Part shown: positions 17,277-26,075 of the stretch, piece after piece | How positions within the stretch are numbered: position 1 is the first letter of the stretch | How the letters are laid out: the number at the start of each line of letters is the position of its first letter | Source of the DNA: Candidatus Aegiribacteria sp. | GTDB taxonomy: Bacteria > Fermentibacterota > Fermentibacteria > Fermentibacterales > JCC-6 | Direction of reading: 5' to 3' | Assembly (NCBI GenBank): GCA_030613065.1 | Contig: JAUWMQ010000014.1 | Location: forward strand, 1 to 34,805 | DNA: 34,805 nt | Made by a program: the position numbers and the translations under genes | The notes under the pieces: generated by a model | What the model was told of the DNA's origin: nothing | Database searches by the model: none | What the model saw: the letters and a program-made list of their open reading frames with translations, nothing else

Positions 17277-17750
17277 TTACTCTCTCTTTTTATCCGGGAG
17301 CTTGACTATTACCTCGTCAAGTTTTTCGAGAAGGGCTGCTGCCTCTTCTCTGAGGCGTTCTACAGGTTCATGCTCGTAACCGTCATGGGCGTGCTCGATG
17401 CTTTCACGGCAGGGCAGAGCCGCTGAAAAGTTTCCAGCCGCAAAATTGTTCACAGCACTTCTTACGGTTCCGGCAGCGCCTGTGGAGCATTTTATCCCGT
17501 AATTTTCAAAGATGGATATAGCTCTTCGTCCCATGCCCCCGGTAAGCATCACATCGGCATCAAGCCCCTTTATAAAGGAGGGGACCTGCCCGGGGGAATG
17601 GGCGTTGAAGTAGGGATTTTCTACCGATTCCACATTGGTTATCTCGTTTTCATTGAGATCTACTATTGTGAAGTACGGGCACCTGCCGAAATGATGGCTT
17701 ACCGAACTGTCAAGTTTTTTACTGTTGTCAGAGGATACGACAATTTTCAT
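17277..17750 (-). CDS. NifX/NifB-C (dinitrogenase FeMo-cofactor, MTH1175-like) domain protein
   Basis: 'MKIVVSSDNSKKLDSSVSHHFGRCPYFTIVDL' and 'CSTGAAGTVRSAVNNFAAG'. Confidence 0.88.
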   Translation of the reverse strand: MKIVVSSDNSKKLDSSVSHHFGRCPYFTIVDLNENEITNVESVENPYFNAHSPGQVPSFIKGLDADVMLTGGMGRRAISIFENYGIKCSTGAAGTVRSAVNNFAAGNFSAALPCRESIEHAHDGYEHEPVERLREEAAALLEKLDEVIVKLPDKKRE

Positions 17751-17755
17751 CAGTT

Positions 17756-18253
17756 CTATTCCCCCTTGATTTCATCAAGCTGCTCCAGGATTTCGGCAAT
17801 CTGGCCTCTAAGATCCCTGAGTCTGGCAGTCAGAATTTGTAGTTCATCCTCCTGACCAGCAGCGTTTTCCGAATGAACTGACGTGTTTCTTGCCATTCCC
17901 GAATGCGAACCGGCAGTCGCTGCCCCCATCATAGGGAGTTCTTCCCGGTTGAAAGCCTCAACAGTATCCCTGACCGTTCCGCCTGTCGCGGTATAGCATG
18001 GAACCGAACCGGCGCTGAGCACTTCGTACGCATTCGGACCGATATTCGAAGAGATCACTGATCCGGGGTTCTTCTTCAGAACGAACTGAGCAGCTTCTAT
18101 TCCGGCTCCGCTGCTCTGGTTTACAGCCGGGTTATCAAAGCTCTCGCTGGTGAAATCCTCGGTATCCACCAGAAGGTAGAACTCCGTTCTGCCGAAAACA
18201 GTACTGATTGTATCATCAACGCTTTTACCAGTTGAACTTACGATTACTTTCAT
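17756..18253 (-). CDS. NifX/NifB-C (MTH1175-like) domain protein with C-terminal coiled coil
   Basis: 'MKVIVSSTGKSVDDTISTVFGRTEFYLLVDTED', 'CYTATGGTVRDTVEAFN'; helical tail 'LQILTARLRDLRGQIAEILEQLDEIK'. Confidence 0.85.
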   Translation of the reverse strand: MKVIVSSTGKSVDDTISTVFGRTEFYLLVDTEDFTSESFDNPAVNQSSGAGIEAAQFVLKKNPGSVISSNIGPNAYEVLSAGSVPCYTATGGTVRDTVEAFNREELPMMGAATAGSHSGMARNTSVHSENAAGQEDELQILTARLRDLRGQIAEILEQLDEIKGE

Positions 18254-18256
18254 AGA

Positions 18257-18604
18257 TTATTCCTTTTCTGCTTTTCTTTTCAGAAGCTGATTCACACGAT
18301 AGGCTATCTGCTCGATCGTGTCCGCAACAAATTGAACCTGGTTTCTCAGCGATTGCGATTCCGTGGGTACCTGGTTGTAAGCCTGGCTGTCATACTGCGG
18401 ATACCTGCGCCACTGAGGAAGACCAGTATCGTAGTATCTGTTCCTCATTCCTCTGCCGCCACCTCTTCTTCCGAAGAAACTATATCCGCCTCCGCGGCCC
18501 GGTGCGATTGCGTATCCACCCGCCGGATACCCGGCGCATCTTCCCATAGATCTTCCAGTTAGAGCTCCTTCTCCTCTGGGTCCTGTTCCATCTCCTGCCG
18601 GCAT
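18257..18604 (-). CDS. DUF5320-like protein
   Basis: N-terminus 'MPAGDGTGPRGEGALTGRSMGRCAG' plus Gly-rich middle and C-terminal coiled coil. Confidence 0.8.
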   Translation of the reverse strand: MPAGDGTGPRGEGALTGRSMGRCAGYPAGGYAIAPGRGGGYSFFGRRGGGRGMRNRYYDTGLPQWRRYPQYDSQAYNQVPTESQSLRNQVQFVADTIEQIAYRVNQLLKRKAEKE

Positions 18605-18621
18605 GATAACTCCTTTCTTTT

Positions 18622-19023
18622 TTAAGTATCTTTGCCGCTGTTGTGATGCAGTTCCATATGATTCCGATACTCGCTGAAGAAAAGGTGCAGTATTCTGTCG
18701 GTTTCCTCAAGGTCTCCCACCCAAAGATGGAGGTATCCATCACCCGCAGGTGAGAGAGAGTAAACCCTTCTTGCGGGACCCGAATCGCCCTCGGCCCACC
18801 TGGAAGTTACAAAACCCCTGTCCTCAAGGCTTCTGAGGATACGGTAGATGGTGCTTGAATCTGCGGGATTTTCGCTGAACCCGAACCGCCCCAGGTTATC
18901 AAGCAACTCATACCCGTGCGATTCCCCGCCATGCAGGAGGAGCAGAAGGCAGGGCTCAAGGAACCTTGTTATCCTTCTCTCGCAGCGATTATGAGCTCCT
19001 CTTCTTCTTCTTCCTCCAGGCAT
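18622..19023 (-). CDS. PadR-family transcriptional regulator
   Basis: 'HGYELLDNLGRFGFSENPADSSTIYRILRSLEDRGFVTSRWAEGDSGPARRVYSLSPAGDGYL'; start set at MPGGRRRR after AAGGAG. Confidence 0.88.
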   Translation of the reverse strand: MPGGRRRRGAHNRCERRITRFLEPCLLLLLHGGESHGYELLDNLGRFGFSENPADSSTIYRILRSLEDRGFVTSRWAEGDSGPARRVYSLSPAGDGYLHLWVGDLEETDRILHLFFSEYRNHMELHHNSGKDT

Positions 19024-19035
19024 AGTGTCTCCTTC

Positions 19036-19086
19036 ATCTATATGCAAGCTGCATCTAGATGATAACAGCAATAACTGCTTTGTCAA
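19036..19086 (-). promoter_or_regulatory. padR promoter with 25-bp operator palindrome
   Basis: Minus strand: TTGACA (19081-19086), 16 bp, TATCAT (19059-19064), then ATCTAGATGCA-GCT-TGCATATAGAT (19036-19060; one mismatched pair). ATTGCAccTGCAAT lies upstream at 19093-19106. Confidence 0.7.
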
Positions 19087-19175
19087 GTGTGAATTGCACC
19101 TGCAATACTCATGATTGCATATTCAGGGTAGTTTTGTAACTACTGAAACATCCTGATTAATGTGATTGAGGAAAG

Positions 19176-20066
19176 ATGCACACAGCTAACAGTAATCCTT
19201 TCAAAACAGACCTGCTGCTTCTGCTGACAGCGGCGATATGGGGCTTTGCCTTTGTTGCCCAGAGGGCAGGTATGGAGCATGTTGGTCCGTTCCTGTTCAA
19301 CGCTGTCAGGTTCGCTCTGGGCACGGCAGTACTTCTGCCCCTGATCTTCTTCTTTAGAAAAAAGAAACGTGCTCCCCGGGCTCCTCTGAAATATGGCATA
19401 CTGGCAGGGCTGATCATCTTTGCCGGGGCATCTCTGCAGCAGGTGGGACTTGTCTATACAACTGCGGGAAACGCCGGTTTTGTAACGGGCCTGTACGTGA
19501 TCATCGTTCCGGTTCTGGGCTTGTTCTCCGGGCAGTCATGCGGAAAAAGAACATGGGCCGGAGCTTTCCTGGCTGTCACAGGGATGTTCCTACTTACGAC
19601 TGCGGGGTCATCCCGGATGGTTTCGGGAGATATGATAGTATTCGCAGGGGCGATATTCTGGGCTTTTCATATACAGCTTATCTCAAGACTGATGAAGCAT
19701 TACGACGCTCTTCCTCTGGCAGCAGTACAGTTTGCGTGCTGTTCTCTTCTGAGTATCGTTTTTGCTCTTATGACCGAGAAATTCTCTTTGAACGGTATTC
19801 GAATGGCTGCTTTTCCCATACTTTACGGCGGGCTGGTATCGGTTGGAATAGCGCATACTCTGCAGGTTATCGCCCAGAAACGGGCTCAACCCGCCCACGC
19901 GGCAATAATTATGAGCCTTGAAGCTGTTTTCGCCCTTATTGGCGGGTGGATCATGCTTAAAGAACCGGTTACTCTCCAGGGGACAGCAGGTGGAACACTT
20001 ATGTTAACAGCAATGATTCTGTCAGCGATAGGACAGGTTAAAGCACGAAGATCTGTAGGATTTTGA
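19176..20066 (+). CDS. EamA/DMT-family transporter
   Basis: Repeated hydrophobic TM segments; 'AIWGFAFVAQRAGMEHVGPFLFNAVRF' and 'MSLEAVFALIGGWIMLKEPVT'. Confidence 0.9.
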   Translation: MHTANSNPFKTDLLLLLTAAIWGFAFVAQRAGMEHVGPFLFNAVRFALGTAVLLPLIFFFRKKKRAPRAPLKYGILAGLIIFAGASLQQVGLVYTTAGNAGFVTGLYVIIVPVLGLFSGQSCGKRTWAGAFLAVTGMFLLTTAGSSRMVSGDMIVFAGAIFWAFHIQLISRLMKHYDALPLAAVQFACCSLLSIVFALMTEKFSLNGIRMAAFPILYGGLVSVGIAHTLQVIAQKRAQPAHAAIIMSLEAVFALIGGWIMLKEPVTLQGTAGGTLMLTAMILSAIGQVKARRSVGF

Positions 20067-20131
20067 TAATGCGCTCTGCGTGTATATACTAATACTGTAA
20101 GTACTGTAAGGCGATTTTCCGGGAGAACAAA

Positions 20132-22840
20132 ATGCCATTACATGAAGATACCGGCCGAGAAACAGGCCTCATTAGCGAACTCAAGGACAAGCTCCGTCTT
20201 AGCGGATCAACCCTCAGGACAATTCTGCAACTCAGCGATGATATTGTCATTGTACTGGACAAGAATGGCACCGTAATCGAAGCCAGTAATCAGATTGAAG
20301 AAATCACCGGAATTCCACTCAAGGAAATCATAGGAAAAGTATCATGGGACAGTTTCGTCCCCGATGAAGATAAAGAGCGTGTCTTCGGCTATTTCAATGA
20401 CAGAGCGAAAGGAACAGGCAACCCCCCCTCAACTTATACGATGAGAGTAAAGGTCCCCGGAGAGGAATCCCGCTTCATGCGCGTGAATGTGGGTTTCATT
20501 CCCGGAACCGAGAACAGGGTCTTAATTATGAAAGACCTGACCGGGGTAGTGCTTGAACAGCGTAAAACGGCTGAAACAGAAGAGAAGTATCGCACGGTAG
20601 TAGAGAATACGAAGGACGGTATCCTTATTTGCAGCGAAGACAGAATTCTCTTCGCGAATAACAGTCTCTGCAGAATGACAGGTCTTTCCAGGGAGGATAT
20701 TTATACTTTATCCCCTGTGAATCTCTTCCATGAAGAGGATAGAGATAAGATAGAATCTCTTTTTCTGAAATCCGGAAGCGGGGGAATTAGAACACCTGTG
20801 TTTGAGACTCGTATACAAAAAAAAGGAAAATTCCTTTCGGTTGAGCTCTCCTCAACACCCATGGTTTACCGTGGCGCAGGGGCGGTTCTAGTTTCATTGA
20901 GGGATCTTACACAGCGGATTGAAACAGAGAAGAAACTCAATGAAAGCCATAAGCTTATGAAAGCTATTATTGACAATTCCCCGGTTGGCATATCCGTACA
21001 TGACAGGAATGGCACCCTTCTCATGGAGAATGCTTCATGGCGTTACATCTGGAGCAAGAGTATTGAAGACATGAAGGAAAAAATGGTCCCCCGTTCAGAA
21101 CTGCGCATGGACAAAAAGGATTCCTACCTTGCGGAATACATTGATGATGTGAAGGCGGTTTATAAAAAAGGAGGCGAACTATACATTCCAAAGCTTAAAA
21201 TCTCCAACCCCTCGCCCGGTGGAGCCGAGTTCATCTCCCATCATTTCTACGCCCTGATGGATGACAATAACGAAGTGGATAAAGTGGTTATCCTCACACT
21301 TGACCTTACGGAAGCGCTGAAAACACAAGTCGAATTGCTGGAAACCAGGAACCAGTACAGGGAACTTACCAGAAACATACCCGTGGCCATATACAGGACA
21401 ACAGCGGAGTCAGCAGGAAAAATAGTCTTCTACAATCCCGAGATGCAGAGGATGTTCTTTGGAGAAGAAACAGGTGATTTTGATAAGATTTCCGTTGTTG
21501 ACACTTACGTTGATCCCTCCTTTAGAGAAGAGTTCCTGGACAGACTTGCGAAGGACAATGAAGTCCGTGGTTTCGAAGCTGAGCTTAAAAGACCAGACGG
21601 TTCAACGTTCCTTGCCTCCATATCTGCGCGAAAAGTTTCAGCAAGAGAGGGACAGGAAGAGTATATAGAAGGGATAATAAGGGACATTACAGATAAACGC
21701 CGTATTGAGGAAGAGCTTTCGAGGATAGAACATCTGGAATCCATTGGAACTCTGGCTGGCGGTATAGCGCATGATTTTAACAATCTGCTCATGGCAATTC
21801 AGGGGAACATCTCCCTTGCTCGGAATGAGAAAGATCTCTCGAAGCTCAGCATGCGTCTTGAACAGGCTGAGGCCTCCACTGAAGAGGCCACAAATCTTAC
21901 CAGACAGCTTCTTACGTTCGCAAGAGGAGGAGTTCCCCTGAAGAAATCAGTTGAAGTTGCTTCTTTACTGCGCGAAGCGGTTATCTTTGCTCTCAGGGGT
22001 TCGGAAGTTGAAGCCGTTTTCGACCTGGAGGATGACCTGAGAATGATAGAAGCTGACGGGGAGCAGATAGCTCAGGTGATCAATAATATTACGTTGAACT
22101 CCATTCAGGCTATGAAAGATGGAGGACGGATTACCGTAAGCTGCAGCAATGTTCACCTGGAAGCGGATTCTGATACTAATCTGAAAGAGGGAGAATACGT
22201 AAGAATCTCCATAGAAGATACCGGGAAAGGAATCCCCCCCGATACCCTTAAAAAGATATTCAACCCATATTTTACAACGAAGCCCGATGGATCCGGCCTG
22301 GGGCTTTCCACAAGCTATTCGATAATATCGAGACATTCCGGAGCCATAAGAGTTTACTCTGAAGAGGGCAGGGGAACCGAGTTAGTTATCTATCTTCCCA
22401 CCATCGCCTGTGAAAAAGTAAAGACTGTTTCCGATGATGAAATGGAGATTGATAGAACACCTGCACATGTTCTGATAATGGATGACGACCCCAGCGTAAG
22501 GGAGGTTCTTTCTGGAATGTTGAAAGTCCTCGGGCACGTTGTTACCGAATCTGCCGATGGAATTGAAGCTATTGAACTTTACCGGGAGAGATTCAAGTCC
22601 GGAGAACCCTTCGATGCTGTGATCATGGACCTTACTGTTCCTGGAGGAATGGGAGGGGAAGCCGCGATAGGAAAGCTGAAGAAGATCAATCCTGATGTAC
22701 GAGCTATCGTTTCCAGCGGGTATGCCAATAACACAGTGCTGTCAAACTATTCCGATTACGGATTCAGAGGAAGACTTATCAAGCCATTCAGAATATCCAC
22801 CCTCCTGAAAGAACTGAATACGGTTCTGAAACAGGGTTAA
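20132..22840 (+). CDS. Multi-PAS hybrid histidine kinase with C-terminal receiver
   Basis: PAS repeats; H-box 'LAGGIAHDFNNLLMAIQGNISLA', 'DTGKGIPPDTLKKIFNPYFTTKPDGSGLGLSTSYSI', receiver 'VLIMDDDPSVREVLSGML...VIMDLTVPGGMGG'. Confidence 0.95.
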   Translation: MPLHEDTGRETGLISELKDKLRLSGSTLRTILQLSDDIVIVLDKNGTVIEASNQIEEITGIPLKEIIGKVSWDSFVPDEDKERVFGYFNDRAKGTGNPPSTYTMRVKVPGEESRFMRVNVGFIPGTENRVLIMKDLTGVVLEQRKTAETEEKYRTVVENTKDGILICSEDRILFANNSLCRMTGLSREDIYTLSPVNLFHEEDRDKIESLFLKSGSGGIRTPVFETRIQKKGKFLSVELSSTPMVYRGAGAVLVSLRDLTQRIETEKKLNESHKLMKAIIDNSPVGISVHDRNGTLLMENASWRYIWSKSIEDMKEKMVPRSELRMDKKDSYLAEYIDDVKAVYKKGGELYIPKLKISNPSPGGAEFISHHFYALMDDNNEVDKVVILTLDLTEALKTQVELLETRNQYRELTRNIPVAIYRTTAESAGKIVFYNPEMQRMFFGEETGDFDKISVVDTYVDPSFREEFLDRLAKDNEVRGFEAELKRPDGSTFLASISARKVSAREGQEEYIEGIIRDITDKRRIEEELSRIEHLESIGTLAGGIAHDFNNLLMAIQGNISLARNEKDLSKLSMRLEQAEASTEEATNLTRQLLTFARGGVPLKKSVEVASLLREAVIFALRGSEVEAVFDLEDDLRMIEADGEQIAQVINNITLNSIQAMKDGGRITVSCSNVHLEADSDTNLKEGEYVRISIEDTGKGIPPDTLKKIFNPYFTTKPDGSGLGLSTSYSIISRHSGAIRVYSEEGRGTELVIYLPTIACEKVKTVSDDEMEIDRTPAHVLIMDDDPSVREVLSGMLKVLGHVVTESADGIEAIELYRERFKSGEPFDAVIMDLTVPGGMGGEAAIGKLKKINPDVRAIVSSGYANNTVLSNYSDYGFRGRLIKPFRISTLLKELNTVLKQG

Positions 22841-22869
22841 AACGGAAGCATTCTTTGGAGATACGTAAG

Positions 22870-24225
22870 ATGAAGGCATTCAAGGCCTACGATATCAGAG
22901 GAGTATACGGCAGGGACTTTGATGGAGAAACCGTATACAGGACAGGTTACTTCCTTCCCGGATTTCTCGAAGCGAAAAAGGTTCTTGTGGGTTACGACTG
23001 CAGAGAATCAACTCCGGATTTACTCAGTCATCTTGTTAAGGGTATCACCGACTCGGGAGCGGATGTTTACGATATTGGACTCGCAACAACCCCAATGGTC
23101 TATTTCGCTACTGCAACTCATGGGTTTCACGCGTCTGTACAGATTACTGCATCCCATAATCCCGCGGAGTACAACGGGCTGAAGATATCCCGTTCAGATG
23201 CTATTCCTGTAGGATATGATTCCGGTTTGAGAGAGATTGAAAAACTGGTTGAGACAGGAGGGATTCAGCCTGTTGTGTTCAGGGGAGAGGTTAAAGAACT
23301 CCCGGGCATTAAGGCGGAATACATCACCTTCCTGGAGAAGTTCCGCGGGGATCATTCGAATCTGAAATTTGGAATCGACTGTTCTAACGGCATGGCATCT
23401 CTGCTTGTCAGGGACGTCTTTGGTAGTGAACCGGAATACCTCTACGACAGGATGGATGGTTCCTTCCCGGGCCACCCTCCCAACCCGCTTGATGAAAGGA
23501 ATACAGCCGATCTGAAAAAACTTGTCATTGATGCGGGGCTGGATGCCGGCGCAATTTTCGATGGTGATGGAGACAGGGTGATGTTCATCGATGATAGAGG
23601 GAGATTCGTACGGCCTGACCTGATCACAGGTGTTCTCGGGATCCACTTCCTCAAGAAAGCGAAGGGCAGAGTTCTGCACGATGTAAGGACATCAAGGGGG
23701 GTAATCGAATTCATAGAGAAGCTGGGAGGCAGGCCATTCATGTGGAAGGTTGGACATTCACATGCCAAGATGAAAATGCGTGAACTGAACGCGATATATG
23801 GCGGAGAACTGGCCGGGCATTACTATTTCAGAGATTTCTTCAACTGCGATTCCGGTATGCTCGCTGCGGTTCTCATTCTGAATATTCTTTCGGAACTTAA
23901 AAAACAGGGGGGTACATTCTCCGAACTGATTGACTCAATTAATGTGTATTCAAATTCAGGTGAAATTAACTTCCGTATTGAAGATAAGACTTCCGTTATG
24001 AGCGGTATCAGAAGCTATTTCATCGGAATGGAAAAACCGACAGCATTCTATGATTTCGACGGATACAGGATAGAATTCCCGCAATGGTGGTTCAATATCC
24101 GTCCTTCGAATACCGAACCCTATCTGAGGCTTGTTGCCGAAGCCGAAACTCCGGAACTGCTGGAAGAAAAACTTGAAAAGATAAGAGGACTTATAAAGAA
24201 TGCCGGGGGATACGAACAAACGTAG
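22870..24225 (+). CDS. Phosphomannomutase/phosphoglucomutase
   Basis: 'MKAFKAYDIRGVYGRDF', 'TASHNPAEYNGLKI', 'DGDGDRVMFID', 'RPSNTEPYLRL'. Confidence 0.94.
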   Translation: MKAFKAYDIRGVYGRDFDGETVYRTGYFLPGFLEAKKVLVGYDCRESTPDLLSHLVKGITDSGADVYDIGLATTPMVYFATATHGFHASVQITASHNPAEYNGLKISRSDAIPVGYDSGLREIEKLVETGGIQPVVFRGEVKELPGIKAEYITFLEKFRGDHSNLKFGIDCSNGMASLLVRDVFGSEPEYLYDRMDGSFPGHPPNPLDERNTADLKKLVIDAGLDAGAIFDGDGDRVMFIDDRGRFVRPDLITGVLGIHFLKKAKGRVLHDVRTSRGVIEFIEKLGGRPFMWKVGHSHAKMKMRELNAIYGGELAGHYYFRDFFNCDSGMLAAVLILNILSELKKQGGTFSELIDSINVYSNSGEINFRIEDKTSVMSGIRSYFIGMEKPTAFYDFDGYRIEFPQWWFNIRPSNTEPYLRLVAEAETPELLEEKLEKIRGLIKNAGGYEQT

Positions 24226-24234
24226 CCCCCGGCA
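24201..24234. terminator. GC-rich hairpin between convergent genes
   Basis: TGCCGGGGG (24201-24209) / CCCCCGGCA (24226-24234), spans the phosphomutase stop; no U tract. Confidence 0.45.
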
Positions 24235-24243
24235 ATTCAGGAT

Positions 24244-25860
24244 CTATCTGACAAGAATAACTTTTCTGGTCACCGTTGTATCCCGCGACCATACCCTCAC
24301 GAAGTACACTCCTTCAGTAGCTCTGTTACCGCTACCGTCCATGCCCTCCCAGGAAACGGCATGAGTTCCGGCGGTGAATTCTCCTGATGTGATGATCTCT
24401 ATCTGCCTGCCGGAAAGGTCGTAAACGGAAATAGTCACCTCTCCCGCTTCAGCAAGAGTAAAGGGAACCGTAACCTGAGATGAGAAGGGATTGGGATAAA
24501 CAGGATCAACGGACAGAGGCTGCAATGCTGCCTCTCCCTCCCCGGAAATGGACGTTTCTATCGGATTGGTCAGTGCCTTTACACAGAAGTTGCCGGTTGT
24601 ATCCAGAGAGGTAAGATCAATCCAGGATGAACCATCAAGGAAGAAGCTCTCCCCCGGGTCGGCTCGTGATTCCACGATAGTTCTTGTTGAAGCGCCAAGA
24701 AGAACCGGAACATCAGAAGTGCAGTCGAAAGGCTGCCCTCCGCTGGACAACTGAAGGTAGACATAAAAAACATCTCCCTCATTCAGCGTTACGGAACTTG
24801 TAAAGTCAACAGTATGAAATCCCGTACAAAGAGAGGTTCCCGTAACGGATGCAAGCTCACCGGTAAGTTGTCCGCTGGTGAAAGTGTCGTAGATCTTTGC
24901 CGTATAATCAACGTTGTTTTCCACTGTGAAGAAGCTCACGGCCACAAGATCTTCGTCCTGCTCAGACGTAAATGTATTGAAAACGTCGATTGCTGTAGTA
25001 AGTGTATCACGCCAGCCATGATAATCGTGGTAGTAAACGTTGCCGTACTGCATGAACTCAACATCACGCAGGGACACAGCTCCCATGGTGGGATTCTGGC
25101 AGGCGTGCTTGTCATAATAGGAAATCCAGAAATAACCGTCATATCCCCAACCCGTTCCCCAGCTGTTCTTGCAGAGCCAGGCACCGGGGTTAGGGGCCTG
25201 GGTCACTCTTCCATCGTCCCATCCGACAATTGAAACAGAATGATTCGGATCAAGAGAACTCGATGGCGGCTGATAATGCTCGTACTCGCCATTCATGAAT
25301 GATCCGTCGTAGCATAGGCAGGTTGCCATTACACCGTAATCAATTATGGCCTGCTTGATAGTATCGATATTTTCAAGGCTGCTCCCGGCGACGTACCAGT
25401 CTACCTCGCGGGGGTAGTAGTAGTGATACGATTCGAGGTATCGTTCAGGAGGGGTGTCATAGGACTGTCCGTCAATGTCACGTACCGCTCCTTCTCCTCT
25501 TGAAAGGTAAGCCGTTGATACTAAATAATCTCCCCCCTGGTGTACGGTAAGCCCGCTTCCGGTAGGGGGGGTCAAATCATCGTTATTATGCTGGTTGAAG
25601 CCGTTCCACCAGTCAAGATGGTACTCGGCCAGATTAGGCTCTCCCGTTTCTCCCGCTGCTGCCCAGGCTCCCGTCATGAGCAGGTTACCCTCTATTGAAG
25701 CCATTGTACCATGTGTCCAGCAGGTGCCGCCCTGCTGGTCTTTGACGGAGGTTACATAATTAACTCCCACCACATCACGAAGATCGTAAATGGCTGGTGG
25801 ATCAGCCCATACGAATGATACCATGAATAATATTGTAATTGTGAACAGCAGCTTTCTCAT
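24244..25860 (-). CDS. Secreted papain-like (C1) peptidase with FlgD/T9SS-like C-terminal domain
   Basis: Signal peptide [19 protein letters not shown]; '[20 protein letters not shown]', '[11 protein letters not shown]', '[20 protein letters not shown]'; tail '[32 protein letters not shown]...[23 protein letters not shown]'. Confidence 0.92.
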   Translation of the reverse strand: MRKLLFTITILFMVSFVWADPPAIYDLRDVVGVNYVTSVKDQQGGTCWTHGTMASIEGNLLMTGAWAAAGETGEPNLAEYHLDWWNGFNQHNNDDLTPPTGSGLTVHQGGDYLVSTAYLSRGEGAVRDIDGQSYDTPPERYLESYHYYYPREVDWYVAGSSLENIDTIKQAIIDYGVMATCLCYDGSFMNGEYEHYQPPSSSLDPNHSVSIVGWDDGRVTQAPNPGAWLCKNSWGTGWGYDGYFWISYYDKHACQNPTMGAVSLRDVEFMQYGNVYYHDYHGWRDTLTTAIDVFNTFTSEQDEDLVAVSFFTVENNVDYTAKIYDTFTSGQLTGELASVTGTSLCTGFHTVDFTSSVTLNEGDVFYVYLQLSSGGQPFDCTSDVPVLLGASTRTIVESRADPGESFFLDGSSWIDLTSLDTTGNFCVKALTNPIETSISGEGEAALQPLSVDPVYPNPFSSQVTVPFTLAEAGEVTISVYDLSGRQIEIITSGEFTAGTHAVSWEGMDGSGNRATEGVYFVRVWSRDTTVTRKVILVR

Positions 25861-26075
25861 AATAGCCTCCAAGTGGAAAAAGAATCTTCAACTGTTGCTT
25901 TAAAATAAACATATGAACAGGAAATTCGTTCCAATACCATGGTTTCATTGCAGCTTAAGGTCAAGGAGAAGCATATGATGATTCCGTCATGCATTTGTGC
26001 GCATGCATTATGTTATTCTTATATTGTAAACCTTGAAAATGGATTAGCCATTCTGGATTTTAGAAGGGAGTTTTG

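Noticed and set aside
17277-18253. Nitrogen fixation locus
   Set aside because: NifX-like domains occur without nifHDK or nifB radical SAM genes; the context fits ORP/MTH1175-type loci better.
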